Notes: generated from the letters alone by a model not told the origin. A DNA stretch of 64,000 nucleotides from Burkholderia sp. 8Y (GCF_902506145.1 NZ_LR733520.1:1501976-1565975); one strand, 5' to 3'; numbered from the stretch's first letter, positions 52,097-61,775 are shown. Numbers and translations: made by a program.

Positions 52097-54136
52097 TCAA
52101 CTGTCGCGCTGCAGGACGTAACGGCCGGGCGCCGCCTCGATCACAGGATAATCCTTCGAGCCGAGCCCTGCGCTCGCCTTCTGCTGCTCGCCGGACTGCT
52201 TCGCGAGCCACTGCGTCCATGTCGGCCACCAGCTGCCGGGATGCTCGCTCGCGGCGTCGAACCAGGCGTCGGCGGTCTCGGGCAGGCGCTCGCCGGCGCT
52301 GTCCAGCATCCAGAAACTGCGCTTGTTCTTCGATGGCGGATTGATCACGCCCGCGATGTGTCCCGATGCGCCGAGCACGAACGTCTGCGGCCCGGACAGC
52401 AGCGGCGCCGAAGCATACGCCGACTTCCACGGCACGATATGGTCTTCGCGTGAACCGTAGATGAAGGTCGGCGTCGTGATGGTCGACAGATCGATGGGCA
52501 CGCCGAGCACCGTCAACGCGCCCGGTTCGCGCAGCTTGTTCTCCAGATACGTGTTGCGCAGATACCAGACGCACATCGGACCGGGCAGGTTCGTCGAATC
52601 GCTGTTCCAGAAGAGCAAGTCGAACGCTTGCGGCGTGCGGCCCTTGAGATAGTTATCGACGACGTAGTTCCACACCAGATCGTTCGGGCGCAGATACGAG
52701 AACGTATTGGCGAACTCGATGCCGCGCATGAGTCCGGGCGGCGCGCCGTTCTTGCCGCCGATCGCCTGCTCGCGCATCGCCACGTGCGCCTCGTCGACGA
52801 AAACGTCGAGCACGCCGGTGTCGGTGAAGTCGAGCATCGACGTGAGCAGCGTCAGCGACGCGGCGGGCTCGTTGCCGCGCGCTTTCTCGACGGCGAGCGC
52901 GGTTGCAAGCAGCGTCCCGCCGATGCAGAAGCCGAGCGTGTTGATCTTGTCCGCGCCGGAGATGTCGCTAACAGCGCGAATGCCCTGAATCACGCCTTCA
53001 CCGACGTAATCGTCCCAGGTCTTGTGAGCAATGGACTGGTCCGCATTGCGCCACGAGATCAGGAACACCTGCTGGCCGGATTCGAGCGCATGACGCACGA
53101 GCGAGCCTTCCGGCGAAAGATCGAGGATATAGAACTTGTTGATGCAAGGCGGCACGATCAGAAGCGGCCGTGCGTAGACCTTCGGCGCGAGCGGCTTGTA
53201 CTGAATGAGCTGCATGAGCTCGTTCTCGTACACGACCGCGCCTTCGGTCGTCGCGACGTTCTTGCCGATGGCAAACACCGATTCGTCCGACTGCGAAATC
53301 TTGCCGCGCTGCATGTCGTTGAGCAGGTTCAGCATGCCCTGACGCAGGCTTTCGCCCTTGCTTTCGATGAGCGCCTTCTGTGCTTCGGGATTGAGCGCGA
53401 GGTAGTTGCTCGGCGCGGCGGCGGCGGCCCACTGCTGCACGGCGAAGCGAATGCGCTCGCGCGTCTTCGGATCGCTCTGCACGGCATCGGCGAGTTCCTG
53501 AAGATAGCGCGCGTTCAGCAGATACCACGCGGCCGTGAACGCGAACGCGGGCGTCGATTGCCACGCGGTGTCCTTGAAGCGCCGGTCCTTGAGCGCCGAA
53601 GGATCGATGCTCTGCCCGCTCGCCTGCTTCATGAGATCGCCGACATCGCGCGCGTAGTCGCTTTGCAGCTGATGCAGGCGCTCGGGCGCAATGGCCGCGG
53701 TCGGGATCTTCGGCAAGGTCGGCAGACCCTGCATCGCCGCGCCGAAACCCGGCATGCTGCTCGCGAGCTTCGCGAATTCGGCGAGACCGTTCATCTTCGA
53801 CAGGTCCGGCATCTGTGGCATGCTCGCGATGGTGGGGAATGCGGTCGGGAAGCCGCCCGGAAACGCGCCCGGCAGACCGCCGAAACCCTGGAACGGAAAA
53901 CCGCCGAATGCGGCCGAAGGCGACGCGCCGCCGTCCGATGACGAGCCGTCAGCCGCCGGATTCGTCTGTTGAGTGAATTTCGCCCACTGCGCCGGATCGG
54001 CGACGGCGCGCCAGGCGTTCAACCATTGCTCGAACGCCTGCTGAACGCCTGCCGGGTTGTCGGCTGCTGGCTGCGCCGGGGTGCTGTCTTCGGCGGTACT
54101 GGAGCGGGAAGATGAGGAAGATGTTTTGGAAGCCAT
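52097..54136 (-). CDS. phaC: Class I poly(3-hydroxyalkanoate) synthase
   Basis: A 679-residue PHA synthase. The catalytic triad is Cys404 in the lipase-like box GFCIGG, Asp565 in SREDHIVPW and His593 in GASGHIAG. The enzyme polymerises (R)-3-hydroxyacyl-CoA on granule surfaces and works as a homodimer in class I systems. It is about 90 residues longer than the C. necator enzyme because of a low-complexity N-terminus; residues 77-101 are a Phe/Gly/Pro repeat. AAAGGCGG precedes the ATG. It is the first gene of phaC-A-B-R. Confidence 0.95.
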   Translation of the reverse strand: MASKTSSSSSRSSTAEDSTPAQPAADNPAGVQQAFEQWLNAWRAVADPAQWAKFTQQTNPAADGSSSDGGASPSAAFGGFPFQGFGGLPGAFPGGFPTAFPTIASMPQMPDLSKMNGLAEFAKLASSMPGFGAAMQGLPTLPKIPTAAIAPERLHQLQSDYARDVGDLMKQASGQSIDPSALKDRRFKDTAWQSTPAFAFTAAWYLLNARYLQELADAVQSDPKTRERIRFAVQQWAAAAAPSNYLALNPEAQKALIESKGESLRQGMLNLLNDMQRGKISQSDESVFAIGKNVATTEGAVVYENELMQLIQYKPLAPKVYARPLLIVPPCINKFYILDLSPEGSLVRHALESGQQVFLISWRNADQSIAHKTWDDYVGEGVIQGIRAVSDISGADKINTLGFCIGGTLLATALAVEKARGNEPAASLTLLTSMLDFTDTGVLDVFVDEAHVAMREQAIGGKNGAPPGLMRGIEFANTFSYLRPNDLVWNYVVDNYLKGRTPQAFDLLFWNSDSTNLPGPMCVWYLRNTYLENKLREPGALTVLGVPIDLSTITTPTFIYGSREDHIVPWKSAYASAPLLSGPQTFVLGASGHIAGVINPPSKNKRSFWMLDSAGERLPETADAWFDAASEHPGSWWPTWTQWLAKQSGEQQKASAGLGSKDYPVIEAAPGRYVLQRDS

Positions 54137-54290
54137 ACCCGCCTTTGACCTCTGAGTCTCGAAAGACTGATTGCTGATGCAGGCATTGCCGGGCCGTTTC
54201 GGCCAGCGCGCGAAAGTATGGGTGCGCCTTTGCGCGCCGGGCAGAAGTCGCCCTCGCTACGCCGTGCCCGATTGAACACATTCTGGGAAC

Positions 54291-54320
54291 ATTCTTGCGC
54301 TTGGGCGCCAAGCATGTCAA
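54291..54320 (-). promoter_or_regulatory. Candidate phaC promoter with a palindrome in its spacer
   Basis: On the minus strand TTGACA (54320-54315) is followed after 18 bases by AAGAAT (54296-54291), four of six matches to the -10 consensus. The spacer contains the inverted repeat GCTTGG-GCG-CCAAGC (54299-54313), placed where a repressor would block polymerase. It is about 155 bases upstream of phaC. Confidence 0.5.
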
Positions 54321-54433
54321 TGCTTCGTCCCGATTTTGCCGCAGTGCGATGTTTTTATAATTATCGTTTTCCCCCATGAAAGAAATGCCTGTTTGCCGCG
54401 CATTTCCGGGCGTCCGGCAAAGCGGCTTCCGAA

Positions 54434-55276
54434 TCAATCGGCGAGCCAGATCATCGCGGCCATGCGGCCTGTCACGCGGTCGCGCCGGTAGGAATAGAAG
54501 CGCGATTTTTCCGTCACGGTGCAATGCGTGCCGCCGTGAATGCGGGCGGCCTCGATACCGATTTCCGTCAGACGCAAGCGCGCGAGCGCGTAAATATCGG
54601 CGAAGTATTTGCCCGGCGTGCCGGCTGCCCTGAATGCGGCTGCGGTCGCATCGCGGCGATCCGCTCCGCTCGCCGCGACGAAGGCTTCGAGCACGTCTTC
54701 GCCGACTTCGAACGCGTCCGGTCCGATCGCCGGTCCGAGATACGCGTTGAGTGTCGATGCCGGGGCGCCCGCGAGCGCCGCGACGCGCTCGCCCGTCTTC
54801 TCGACGATACCGCCCGAAAGCCCGCGCCAGCCGGCATGCGCCGCACCGACGGCACGCCCATCGTCATCGCAGAACAGCACGGGCAGGCAGTCCGCCGTCA
54901 TCACGACGCACACGATGCCCGGCTGATCGGTCACGCTAGCGTCGGCGCGCGTCGGTCCCGAAGCGCGCGCCTCGATGACGGCGTGCGCGTCCTCGACCTG
55001 CGTGCCGTGGACCTGTTCGAGCCACGCGGCATCGCGCGCGCCCGTGAGCGACAGCGCGCGGCGGCGGTTCTCCTGCACGGCAGCGGGCGCGTCGCCGGTC
55101 GAAAGGCCCAGGTTCAGGCCGCCCGCTTGCGGCGCGCCGCCGTCATACGGCGCGTCGCTCACGCCGCCCGCGCGCGTCGTCACGAATGCGCCAACGCGCG
55201 GCGCGACGCGCCATTGCGGCCAGAGGCAGTGTTTCGGGTCCAATGCGTGCGCCTGCGTCGCGTGTGAGCCGGTCAT
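54434..55276 (-). CDS. pgeF: Peptidoglycan editing factor PgeF (laccase-domain, YfiH)
   Basis: A 280-residue protein of the multicopper-oxidase-like laccase domain family. Metal-site residues His90 (QVHGTQV), Cys130 (TADCLPV) and His147 (AHAGWRG) are visible. Members act as purine nucleoside phosphorylases in some species, and in E. coli as PgeF, which prevents wrong residues entering peptidoglycan. Its ATG overlaps the rluD stop by four bases (ATGA), so the two are translationally coupled, a common arrangement. Confidence 0.88.
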   Translation of the reverse strand: MTGSHATQAHALDPKHCLWPQWRVAPRVGAFVTTRAGGVSDAPYDGGAPQAGGLNLGLSTGDAPAAVQENRRRALSLTGARDAAWLEQVHGTQVEDAHAVIEARASGPTRADASVTDQPGIVCVVMTADCLPVLFCDDDGRAVGAAHAGWRGLSGGIVEKTGERVAALAGAPASTLNAYLGPAIGPDAFEVGEDVLEAFVAASGADRRDATAAAFRAAGTPGKYFADIYALARLRLTEIGIEAARIHGGTHCTVTEKSRFYSYRRDRVTGRMAAMIWLAD

Positions 55277-56466
55277 GCTTCGTCGTCCTCGTAATCGTCG
55301 GCTTCGTCGCCTTCGTCGTCTTCCTTGCTTTCGTCCCAGTCTTCGTCCGCCTCGTAGACCTGCACGAATTCTTCTTCGTCGTCGAACTCCGCTTCGTCGT
55401 CGCGGCCGAATCCGAGCTCGGCGGCGAGCGCCGTCATATCGTCGGGCACGTCGGCGCGCCAGTGCACCGCCTTGCCCGTCAGCGGATGAATCAGGCCGAG
55501 CCGCCACGCATGCAGCGCCTGCCGCGCGAAGCCGTCCGGCAGCGGCGTCACCGACCGCTTGCCGCGCGCGCGCCCGTAGACCGGATCGCCCAGAAGCGGA
55601 TGACCGACGTGCGCGCAATGCACGCGAATCTGGTGCGTGCGGCCCGTTTCGAGATCGCAATGAATGGCGCTCACCGGCTGGCTTTGCCACGTCGTGCGGT
55701 CGATGGTGCGAAAGTGCGTGCGCGCCGGTTTGCCCGCCGCGCTCTGCACCACCGCCATGCGCGTGCGTTCGCGCGGATCGCGGCCGATGGGCGCGTCGAT
55801 GGTGCCGTCGTCCGGCATCCTGCCCCACACGAAAGCGACGTAACGGCGCTTGACCGTGCGCGCCTGCAACTGACGCACGAGGTCCGTTTGCGCTTCGAGC
55901 GTGCGCGCGACGACCATCAGCCCCGACGTCTCCTTGTCCAGCCGATGCACGATACCCGCGCGCGGCAGGCCGGCGGCGGCACTGCCGTATCGGTGAAGCA
56001 GGCCGTTGAGCAGCGTGCCGCTCCAGTTTCCGGCCGCAGGATGCACAACCATGCCGGCGGGCTTGTTGATGACGGCGAGCGCCTCGTCTTCATACACGAT
56101 GTCGAGCGGCACCGGCTCGGGCGTGAAAGCGAGCTGCTCGGGCAGCAGATCCGGGACGAGCGAAATGGTCGCGCCGAGCGGCACGGGCTGGCGCACTTTC
56201 GCGCTCGCGCCATCCACGAGCACGCGACCTTCCTCGATCCAGCTTTGCAGGCGGCTGCGCGAAAACTCGGGAAAAACCTTGGCGAGCACCTTGTCGAGCC
56301 GGTCGCCCGCGAGTTCGTCGGGCACGCGCGCCGTGCGCGGCGCATCGGCGCTTGCCTGCTGGCCCGCGCCGCCTTGCGATTCGGGCAAAGCCGCGTCGTC
56401 GCGGGTAGCGCATGGGCTATAATCTTCGAGTTGGTCTTTGGTACGACGAGTACTTGAGCGGGTCAT
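55273..56466 (-). CDS. rluD: 23S rRNA pseudouridine synthase RluD with an acidic C-terminal tail
   Basis: A 397-residue protein. It has an S4-like RNA-binding domain (about residues 45-105, [22 protein letters not shown]) and the RluA-type catalytic domain with Asp in HRLDKETSG. RluD converts uridines 1911, 1915 and 1917 of 23S rRNA. After the catalytic domain there is an unusual tail of about 40 residues dominated by Asp and Glu. The ATG at 56466 is used because upstream residues are not conserved-looking; its ribosome site is weak. It diverges from bamD, as in many proteobacteria. Confidence 0.9.
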   Translation of the reverse strand: MTRSSTRRTKDQLEDYSPCATRDDAALPESQGGAGQQASADAPRTARVPDELAGDRLDKVLAKVFPEFSRSRLQSWIEEGRVLVDGASAKVRQPVPLGATISLVPDLLPEQLAFTPEPVPLDIVYEDEALAVINKPAGMVVHPAAGNWSGTLLNGLLHRYGSAAAGLPRAGIVHRLDKETSGLMVVARTLEAQTDLVRQLQARTVKRRYVAFVWGRMPDDGTIDAPIGRDPRERTRMAVVQSAAGKPARTHFRTIDRTTWQSQPVSAIHCDLETGRTHQIRVHCAHVGHPLLGDPVYGRARGKRSVTPLPDGFARQALHAWRLGLIHPLTGKAVHWRADVPDDMTALAAELGFGRDDEAEFDDEEEFVQVYEADEDWDESKEDDEGDEADDYEDDEA

Positions 56467-56745
56467 TTGAACGAGAGATTGACGGGAAGCCGGCCACGGC
56501 GTCGATCGAAGCCTGCCGCCTGACGAGTCGCCACGCGCAGGCGTTGCGAACCGCGTAACGATGCGATCGTCCGAGCCGCGCGCCGTGCGAAAAGACTGCA
56601 TCTGAAGCACCGCTGGACACAGTTGGAAATCAGCCGAAAGGCAAGCCAAGAAGCAAGCCGAGTATCGAGCCAAGAATCAAGCCGGAAATCAGCCCAGGAA
56701 ATGCAAGCACTGATGCGAGCCTTCAACACCATTCATCAAGCGATG

Positions 56746-57546
56746 CAGCGATCGATCAAGTATCTGGCGCTGGCCGCAAGCGTCGCCATTGTCACGGCCT
56801 GCCACGGCCTGCCCGAGAAGACCGACGAAACGGCAACGTGGAATAACAACAAATTATATACGGAGGCCCAGGACGCGCTATCCGGCAGCGACTGGGGCAA
56901 GTGCGCCAAGTATTTCGAGGCGCTCGAAGGTCGCGACCCGTTCGGCCACTTCGCGCAGCAGGCTCAGATCAACGTCGCGTACTGCGACTGGAAGGACGGT
57001 GAAACCGCCTCGGCGGATCAGGCCATCGACCGTTTCATCCGGCTGCACCCGGATCATCCGGATATCGCGTATGCGCACTATCTGAAGGGCATGATCCACT
57101 TCAACGACGACCTCGGTCTCTTCGGCCGCTTCTCCGGCCAGGACATGAGCGAGCGCGATCCAAAGTCGCTGCGCGAGTCGTATGACGCGTTCAAGGTGGT
57201 CGTCGACAAGTATCCGCAAAGCAAGTACGCACCGGACGCCGCGCAGCGCATGCGCTATATCGTGAACGCGCTGGCGTCGCACGAAGTGCATGCCGCGGAT
57301 TACTACTATCGCCGCGGCGCGTACGTGGCCGCGATTAACCGGGCGCAGCTCGCGATTCGCGAGTACAAGAACGCCCCGGCGACCGAAGACGCGCTGCACA
57401 TCATGATGATGTCGTATCAGAAGCTCGATCAGCCGCAACTCGCCGACGACACCAAGCGCGTGCTCGCGGCAACCTTCCCGGACAGCCCGTATGTCACCGG
57501 CAAGCGCCGCGCGGGCACGGACAAGCCCTGGTATCAGATCTGGTAA
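56746..57546 (+). CDS. bamD: Outer-membrane assembly lipoprotein BamD (ComL)
   Basis: A 266-residue lipoprotein of the outer-membrane beta-barrel assembly machine. The leader MQRSIKYLALAASVAIVTAC ends in the lipobox cysteine at residue 20. Five TPR-like repeats follow, for example YTEAQDALSGSDWGKCAKYF and FGHFAQQAQINVAYCDW. Two in-frame ATGs at 56701 and 56713 would add an amphipathic leader; 56746 was chosen for its normal signal peptide. The upstream DNA at about 56630-56710 is a degenerate series of AAGCC words. A terminator lies about 50 bases downstream. Confidence 0.92.
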   Translation, partial: QRSIKYLALAASVAIVTACHGLPEKTDETATWNNNKLYTEAQDALSGSDWGKCAKYFEALEGRDPFGHFAQQAQINVAYCDWKDGETASADQAIDRFIRLHPDHPDIAYAHYLKGMIHFNDDLGLFGRFSGQDMSERDPKSLRESYDAFKVVVDKYPQSKYAPDAAQRMRYIVNALASHEVHAADYYYRRGAYVAAINRAQLAIREYKNAPATEDALHIMMMSYQKLDQPQLADDTKRVLAATFPDSPYVTGKRRAGTDKPWYQIW

Positions 57547-57596
57547 GCCATACCGGACCGCCGGCGCCCGCATTCTGTGCGCCGGCTCCTTCCCGA

Positions 57597-57621
57597 AGGG
57601 CGTTGAATCGCCCTATTTTTT
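57597..57621 (+). terminator. Factor-independent terminator after bamD
   Basis: AGGGCG (57597-57602) pairs with CGCCCT (57609-57614), followed by A and six T. A second hairpin, GCCGGCGC/GCGCCGGC (57560-57567 and 57579-57586), lies just upstream. Confidence 0.75.
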
Positions 57622-57719
57622 GCCATTTGGCAACAAAAATTAGCAATCCTCAGGGTCATCTCAGCCAATGCGGTCGAGCGGCGGGCCCTTGTCGCAACAC
57701 GTTTTTGCAAGAGATCAGC

Positions 57720-58316
57720 ATGGCGGTAACGGTTGCGCGCGCTCAGCGCGACACATTTCTCGACACGATGGATGCACTGCTGCCCTGGCCGAGCCTGTGC
57801 GCGATCGTGGAGCCGGACGGGCAGGCGCACGCCGACACCGAGCGCATGGTGCGAATCTGCCTGCTGCAAAGCTGGTTCGCTCTGTCGGATCGCGATTGCG
57901 AAGACGCGCTCATCGACAGCATCGGCTTGCAGCGATTCGCCAGGCTCGACGCCGAGCGCGGCACCTTTCCTGATGCGCAAGCCATCCAGCGGTTTCGCAG
58001 CGGCTTGCAGTCGCGGCGGCTGGCGCAGCCGTTGGCAGCCGAAGTGAACCGCGTGCTTGCAGCGAACGGCATTCGCATCAAGCCGGGCGCGATCGTCAAC
58101 GCGCGCATCTTCGCGGACAGGCCGGTCCGGCGCGACGTAAGCGCGTCCAGCGTCATCGCCAATCATGCCGCCGCGCCGCCGAGCTTCGGCAGCGCGTACG
58201 GCCGTCAATCGATGCACGTCCGTCTCGCGCGCAAGACCGCAAGCGCCGCATCGGCCGAGCGCGCCGCGCGGCTCGCTCAGGCCATCTTCAACGTGCGCAG
58301 CATCACTGAAGGCTAG
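57720..58316 (+). CDS. Stand-alone IS5-like transposase N-terminal (DUF772) protein
   Basis: A 198-residue protein. Residues about 10-130 align with the N-terminal DUF772 region of IS5-family transposases, as in MDALLPWPSL, LLQSWFALSD and DALIDSIGLQRFARL. The catalytic region is absent. Where the first Asp of the DDE triad is expected (as in LVDATI), this protein has Asn127 in AIVNARI. The last 65 residues are Ala/Arg/Ser-rich and match nothing I know. The frame is intact and no inverted repeats or target duplication were seen, so it looks like a fixed, possibly domesticated gene. It ends four bases inside the converging helicase gene (shared CTAG). Confidence 0.7.
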   Translation: MAVTVARAQRDTFLDTMDALLPWPSLCAIVEPDGQAHADTERMVRICLLQSWFALSDRDCEDALIDSIGLQRFARLDAERGTFPDAQAIQRFRSGLQSRRLAQPLAAEVNRVLAANGIRIKPGAIVNARIFADRPVRRDVSASSVIANHAAAPPSFGSAYGRQSMHVRLARKTASAASAERAARLAQAIFNVRSITEG

Positions 58317-60541
58317 TCGGCCATTTCCACCGCCGAGTTGCGCGAATCGCTGAAAAACGCGCGCACGACGTCCAGTTCGCGCGTGCGCTTGAACGGCGGA
58401 AGACTTTGCCAGATGCGTCGTCCGTACGGTTTGTCGACGAGGCGCGTGTCGCAGATCATCAGCACGCCGCGATCCGTTTCCGCGCGAATCAGACGGCCCG
58501 CGCCCTGCTTCAACGTGATGACCGCCTGCGGCAACTGATGCACCGCGAACGGGCTCAGCCCTTTCTTCGTGAGCGCATCGAGCCGCGCGGCGAGCACCGG
58601 ATCGTCCGGCGGCGCGAACGGCAGTTTGTCGATGACCACGAGCGAGAGCGCATCGCCGCGCACATCGACGCCCTCCCAGAAGCTCTGGCTGCCGACCAGA
58701 ATCGCGTTGCCATACGCACGGAAACGGTCGAGCAATTCGGTGCGGCTCGCATCGCCCTGAACCAGCAGCGGGTTCTGCCAGCCGCGCCGCTCGATCACAT
58801 CGCGCAGCCGCGCCGAAATGCGATCGACCGCGCGCAGCGTCGTGCACAGCACGAACGCACCGCCGCCCGCCGCTTCGATCACCGGAAGCGCAGCATCGAA
58901 AACAGCATCCGTGAATTGCGGCGACGACGGCTGCGGCAGATTGCGCGGCACGTACAGAAGCCCTTGCGTCGGATAGTCGAACGGGCTCGGCAGCGTCATC
59001 GAGCGGCGGGCGTTCAATCCCATTTGCGCCGCGTAGTGCGTGAAGTCGCCGCGCACCGAGAGCGTCGCCGACGTGAAGATCCACGCACGCGGCACGCCCG
59101 CGCGCTGCTTCGCGAAGATCGGCGCCACGGAAAGCGGCGTCTCGTGCAACTGCACCGTGTGCGAGAACACCTCGATCCAGCGCACCATTTCGTTAGGCTC
59201 CTTCTTCGCCGTTTCTTGCGCGGTGTCCTCGTCGTCCGCGACGGCGCGTTCGAGCGGCGTCGGCGGCGTCGTCCAGCCCGCGAGCAGGTCCTGCAACTCG
59301 CGAGCGCGACGCACCAGCGCCTGCAGCGATTCGGCGCGCTCCGCATGCGACGACAACGCCGCCGCCAGCGCATCGAGATGCGTTTCGAGGGTATCGAGCG
59401 CCTCGAAGAGCGGATGCCCGTCCGGAAGCTGGCCGAGCGAAAAGCGCGCCGAGTCTTCCTTGAACGCGAGCCGCAGGTCGCGCGCCGCGCGCTCCAGCGC
59501 CGCGCCGAGCTTGGTCCAGTCCGCAGCGTCGCGCGCGTGGCTCAGGCCCTCCGCGACGGTGTCGCGCGCCAGTTCGAGCAGTTGCGTCGTGGAAAGCGTC
59601 TCGCCGAAGAATAGCGTTGCCGTTTCGGGCAACTGATGCGCCTCGTCGAAGATGATGGTGTTGGCCATCGGCAGCAATTCGGCCATGCCGGTATCGCGCA
59701 GCATCACGTCCGCGAAGAACAGATGGTGATTCACCACCACGATATCCGCCTGCTGCGCCTCCTTGCGCGCCTGCATCACAAAGCAGTCCTTGTAGTGCGG
59801 GCAGTCCTGACCGAGGCAGTTGTCGCGCGTGGACGTGACCATCGGCCAGACGGGCGAATTCTCGGGCACGCTCGCGAGTTCGGCCTTGTCGCCGGTGCGC
59901 GTGATTTTCGCGAAGCGCACGATCTCCTGCAGATGCGACGTGTCCTGCCGCGACGGCAGCCGGCCGTTGTCGGCGGTGCGCTCCAGATAGTAATGGCAGA
60001 GGTAATTCGCGCGGCCCTTGAGCATCGCGACCGACACCGGCACGGCGAGCGCGTCGCGCACGGTCGGGATGTCGCGCTGGAAAAGCTGATCCTGCAAATG
60101 CTTGGTGCCGGTCGAGACGATGACCTTGCCGCCCCATAACATGGCCGGCACGAGATACGCGTAGGTCTTGCCCGTGCCGGTGCCGGCCTCGACGATCAGC
60201 GTGTTCTCGCCGCCGTCGATGGCGGCCTTCGCGGTGGCGATGCCGACGTCATCGGCCGTTGCTTCGTCGGGCGCATATGGCTTGTCCGACGGCCCGAGCT
60301 TGCGCGCGGGACGCCGTTGCGCCTCGAACATCGCGGGCTCGGGCATGGCGCGGCCGGACGCTTCCATCGCGGCGGCGACCGAGCGCGCCATGTCGATCTG
60401 CGATGCGCGCGGCCGATAGCCGTCGATGGCGCGCGCGAGCAGGCCATCGGCGGAGAAGATCGCATCGAGTTCGACGCTGCGTTTGTTCGTCAGCGCGAGC
60501 GGCGCGCTCACGGCATCGGACGGTTGGGCGGGAGAGTTCAA
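58313..60541 (-). CDS. dinG: DinG-family ATP-dependent DNA helicase
   Basis: A 742-residue superfamily 2 iron-sulfur helicase (XPD/DinG type). Walker A is EAGTGTGKT near residue 118, the four cluster cysteines are Cys182, Cys242, Cys247 and Cys253, the DEAH box is at 299-302, and the C-terminal motif VI region is QGAGRLIRAETDRG. Such enzymes unwind 5'-3' and resolve R-loops or G-quadruplexes. Whether it is DinG proper or the YoaA branch is not certain from motifs alone. It is co-directional with two small genes upstream. Confidence 0.9.
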   Translation of the reverse strand: MNSPAQPSDAVSAPLALTNKRSVELDAIFSADGLLARAIDGYRPRASQIDMARSVAAAMEASGRAMPEPAMFEAQRRPARKLGPSDKPYAPDEATADDVGIATAKAAIDGGENTLIVEAGTGTGKTYAYLVPAMLWGGKVIVSTGTKHLQDQLFQRDIPTVRDALAVPVSVAMLKGRANYLCHYYLERTADNGRLPSRQDTSHLQEIVRFAKITRTGDKAELASVPENSPVWPMVTSTRDNCLGQDCPHYKDCFVMQARKEAQQADIVVVNHHLFFADVMLRDTGMAELLPMANTIIFDEAHQLPETATLFFGETLSTTQLLELARDTVAEGLSHARDAADWTKLGAALERAARDLRLAFKEDSARFSLGQLPDGHPLFEALDTLETHLDALAAALSSHAERAESLQALVRRARELQDLLAGWTTPPTPLERAVADDEDTAQETAKKEPNEMVRWIEVFSHTVQLHETPLSVAPIFAKQRAGVPRAWIFTSATLSVRGDFTHYAAQMGLNARRSMTLPSPFDYPTQGLLYVPRNLPQPSSPQFTDAVFDAALPVIEAAGGGAFVLCTTLRAVDRISARLRDVIERRGWQNPLLVQGDASRTELLDRFRAYGNAILVGSQSFWEGVDVRGDALSLVVIDKLPFAPPDDPVLAARLDALTKKGLSPFAVHQLPQAVITLKQGAGRLIRAETDRGVLMICDTRLVDKPYGRRIWQSLPPFKRTRELDVVRAFFSDSRNSAVEMAD

Positions 60542-60643
60542 GGGGAGCTAGATCCTGCGAATGCTGCGGGTTTCGTGCCAAGCGCCACGCGCGCTGGCGC
60601 CTGGTGCGCCGGCGGTTTTTTCCGCGCCGCGCGGCGGGCGGCT

Positions 60644-60865
60644 CTAGTGCGGGTCCGTGTCCAGCTGCAATTGCAGCAGGAGTATGGTGTCTTTCACCTT
60701 GAGCTTGCGCTTCTTCAAGCGCCGCAGCTCGAGGTCGTCGATGCCGGACAGTTTGTCGATGAGCGTGTCCAGACCGCGATGCTCGTCCTGCAACTGCGCG
60801 ATCCGGTCGCGGATCATGCCGGCATCCACGGCGGTGTGTCGGGGTGCGTTCAAGCGTTGCTGCAT
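60644..60865 (-). CDS. DUF465 (YdcH-like) small protein
   Basis: A 73-residue helical protein. The pattern [19 protein letters not shown] followed by a basic turn [13 protein letters not shown] and a second amphipathic helix is that of DUF465/YdcH, short coiled-coil proteins of unknown role. A perfect AAAGGAGG precedes the ATG at good spacing. It lies between dinG and a coiled-coil periplasmic protein on the same strand. Confidence 0.82.
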   Translation of the reverse strand: MQQRLNAPRHTAVDAGMIRDRIAQLQDEHRGLDTLIDKLSGIDDLELRRLKKRKLKVKDTILLLQLQLDTDPH

Positions 60866-60920
60866 GCTCGCCTCCTTTCCCGGGACACGCGCCCGGCCCG
60901 GTGGTCGCGCCGACGCGGCG

Positions 60921-61775
60921 CTACTTGCCTTGCTGCTGTTGTTGCTGTTGCTGTTGCTGTTGCTTCAACTGGTCCTGCTGCGCCTGCTGTGCTTTTTCCT
61001 GCTGCTTGCGGGCGGCTTCCTTCTGACGCGCCTCGACTTCCGCGCGATGCTGCGCGGCTTCCTGCTGCTTCTGTTCGAATCGCTGCGCCTTCTGCTCGCG
61101 CTCCTGCGCGTCCTGCACGCCGCGCGCGCGGGCGTCGTCCAGTTTCTTCTGGTAGTCCGCCTGCTTCTGGTCGAACGCCTTCTGGTTCGCCGCGCGCTGC
61201 GGCGCTTCCGCGTTGCGTTGCGCGGCGGCGAGCGCGTTCTGGCGCTGCTTGTCTTCGTACGCCTGCTGGTTCGCGCGTTCGTTGGCCGCGCGTTGCGGCG
61301 CTTCGGCGTCGTATTGCGCCTGCTTGAGCGCCGTCTGCCGGTCGCGCTCCTGCACGCGTTCGGCGCGTTGTTCGTCGTTCAGTGCGAGCTGCTCCTGCCG
61401 GATTTGCTGGCGCGTCTCGCGCATTTCCGTGCGCGCATTGTCGAGACAATGGTTCACGAAGAACTTGCTGTAGCAGTCGTGCTGCTTCACGCCGTAGCGG
61501 TAGTCGTTCTCCGACGTGCGTTGGTCGAGCACCTTCTGGCGCCGCTCGTAGCCGGCTCGCGCGGCGGCGTCCGCGTTGCTGTCGGCGTTGCCCGACGTGC
61601 TTTGAGACGCATCGAGCGGCTGCGTGCTCACCGCGGCCGTCGGGTCGATGGGCCTCGGCGTCTGAGCGTTCGCATGCTGCGGCAAGACGGCGGCGAGCGC
61701 GCATATCGACGATGCGGCCACCGCCATCGGCGCGAGCTTCGTAAGGCGAAAGTTGAGCAAATTGATGAACGGCAA
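60921..61775 (-). CDS. Exported coiled-coil protein with a polyglutamine tail
   Basis: A 284-residue protein with a signal peptide ending HANA near residue 37. Its mature part contains a conserved-looking segment [19 protein letters not shown] with two cysteines. A long charged coiled coil with two copies of an [14 protein letters not shown] repeat follows, then a Gln-rich C-terminus including a run of eleven Gln. The start used is a TTG at 61775; an ATG at 61727 is possible but would leave a shorter leader. The family was not recognised. It lies 55 bases upstream of the DUF465 gene. Confidence 0.65.
   Translation of the reverse strand: MPFINLLNFRLTKLAPMAVAASSICALAAVLPQHANAQTPRPIDPTAAVSTQPLDASQSTSGNADSNADAAARAGYERRQKVLDQRTSENDYRYGVKQHDCYSKFFVNHCLDNARTEMRETRQQIRQEQLALNDEQRAERVQERDRQTALKQAQYDAEAPQRAANERANQQAYEDKQRQNALAAAQRNAEAPQRAANQKAFDQKQADYQKKLDDARARGVQDAQEREQKAQRFEQKQQEAAQHRAEVEARQKEAARKQQEKAQQAQQDQLKQQQQQQQQQQQGK

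Noticed and set aside
57720..58316. Active insertion sequence
   Set aside because: The catalytic region is missing, the first DDE Asp is replaced by Asn, and no terminal inverted repeats or target duplication could be seen.
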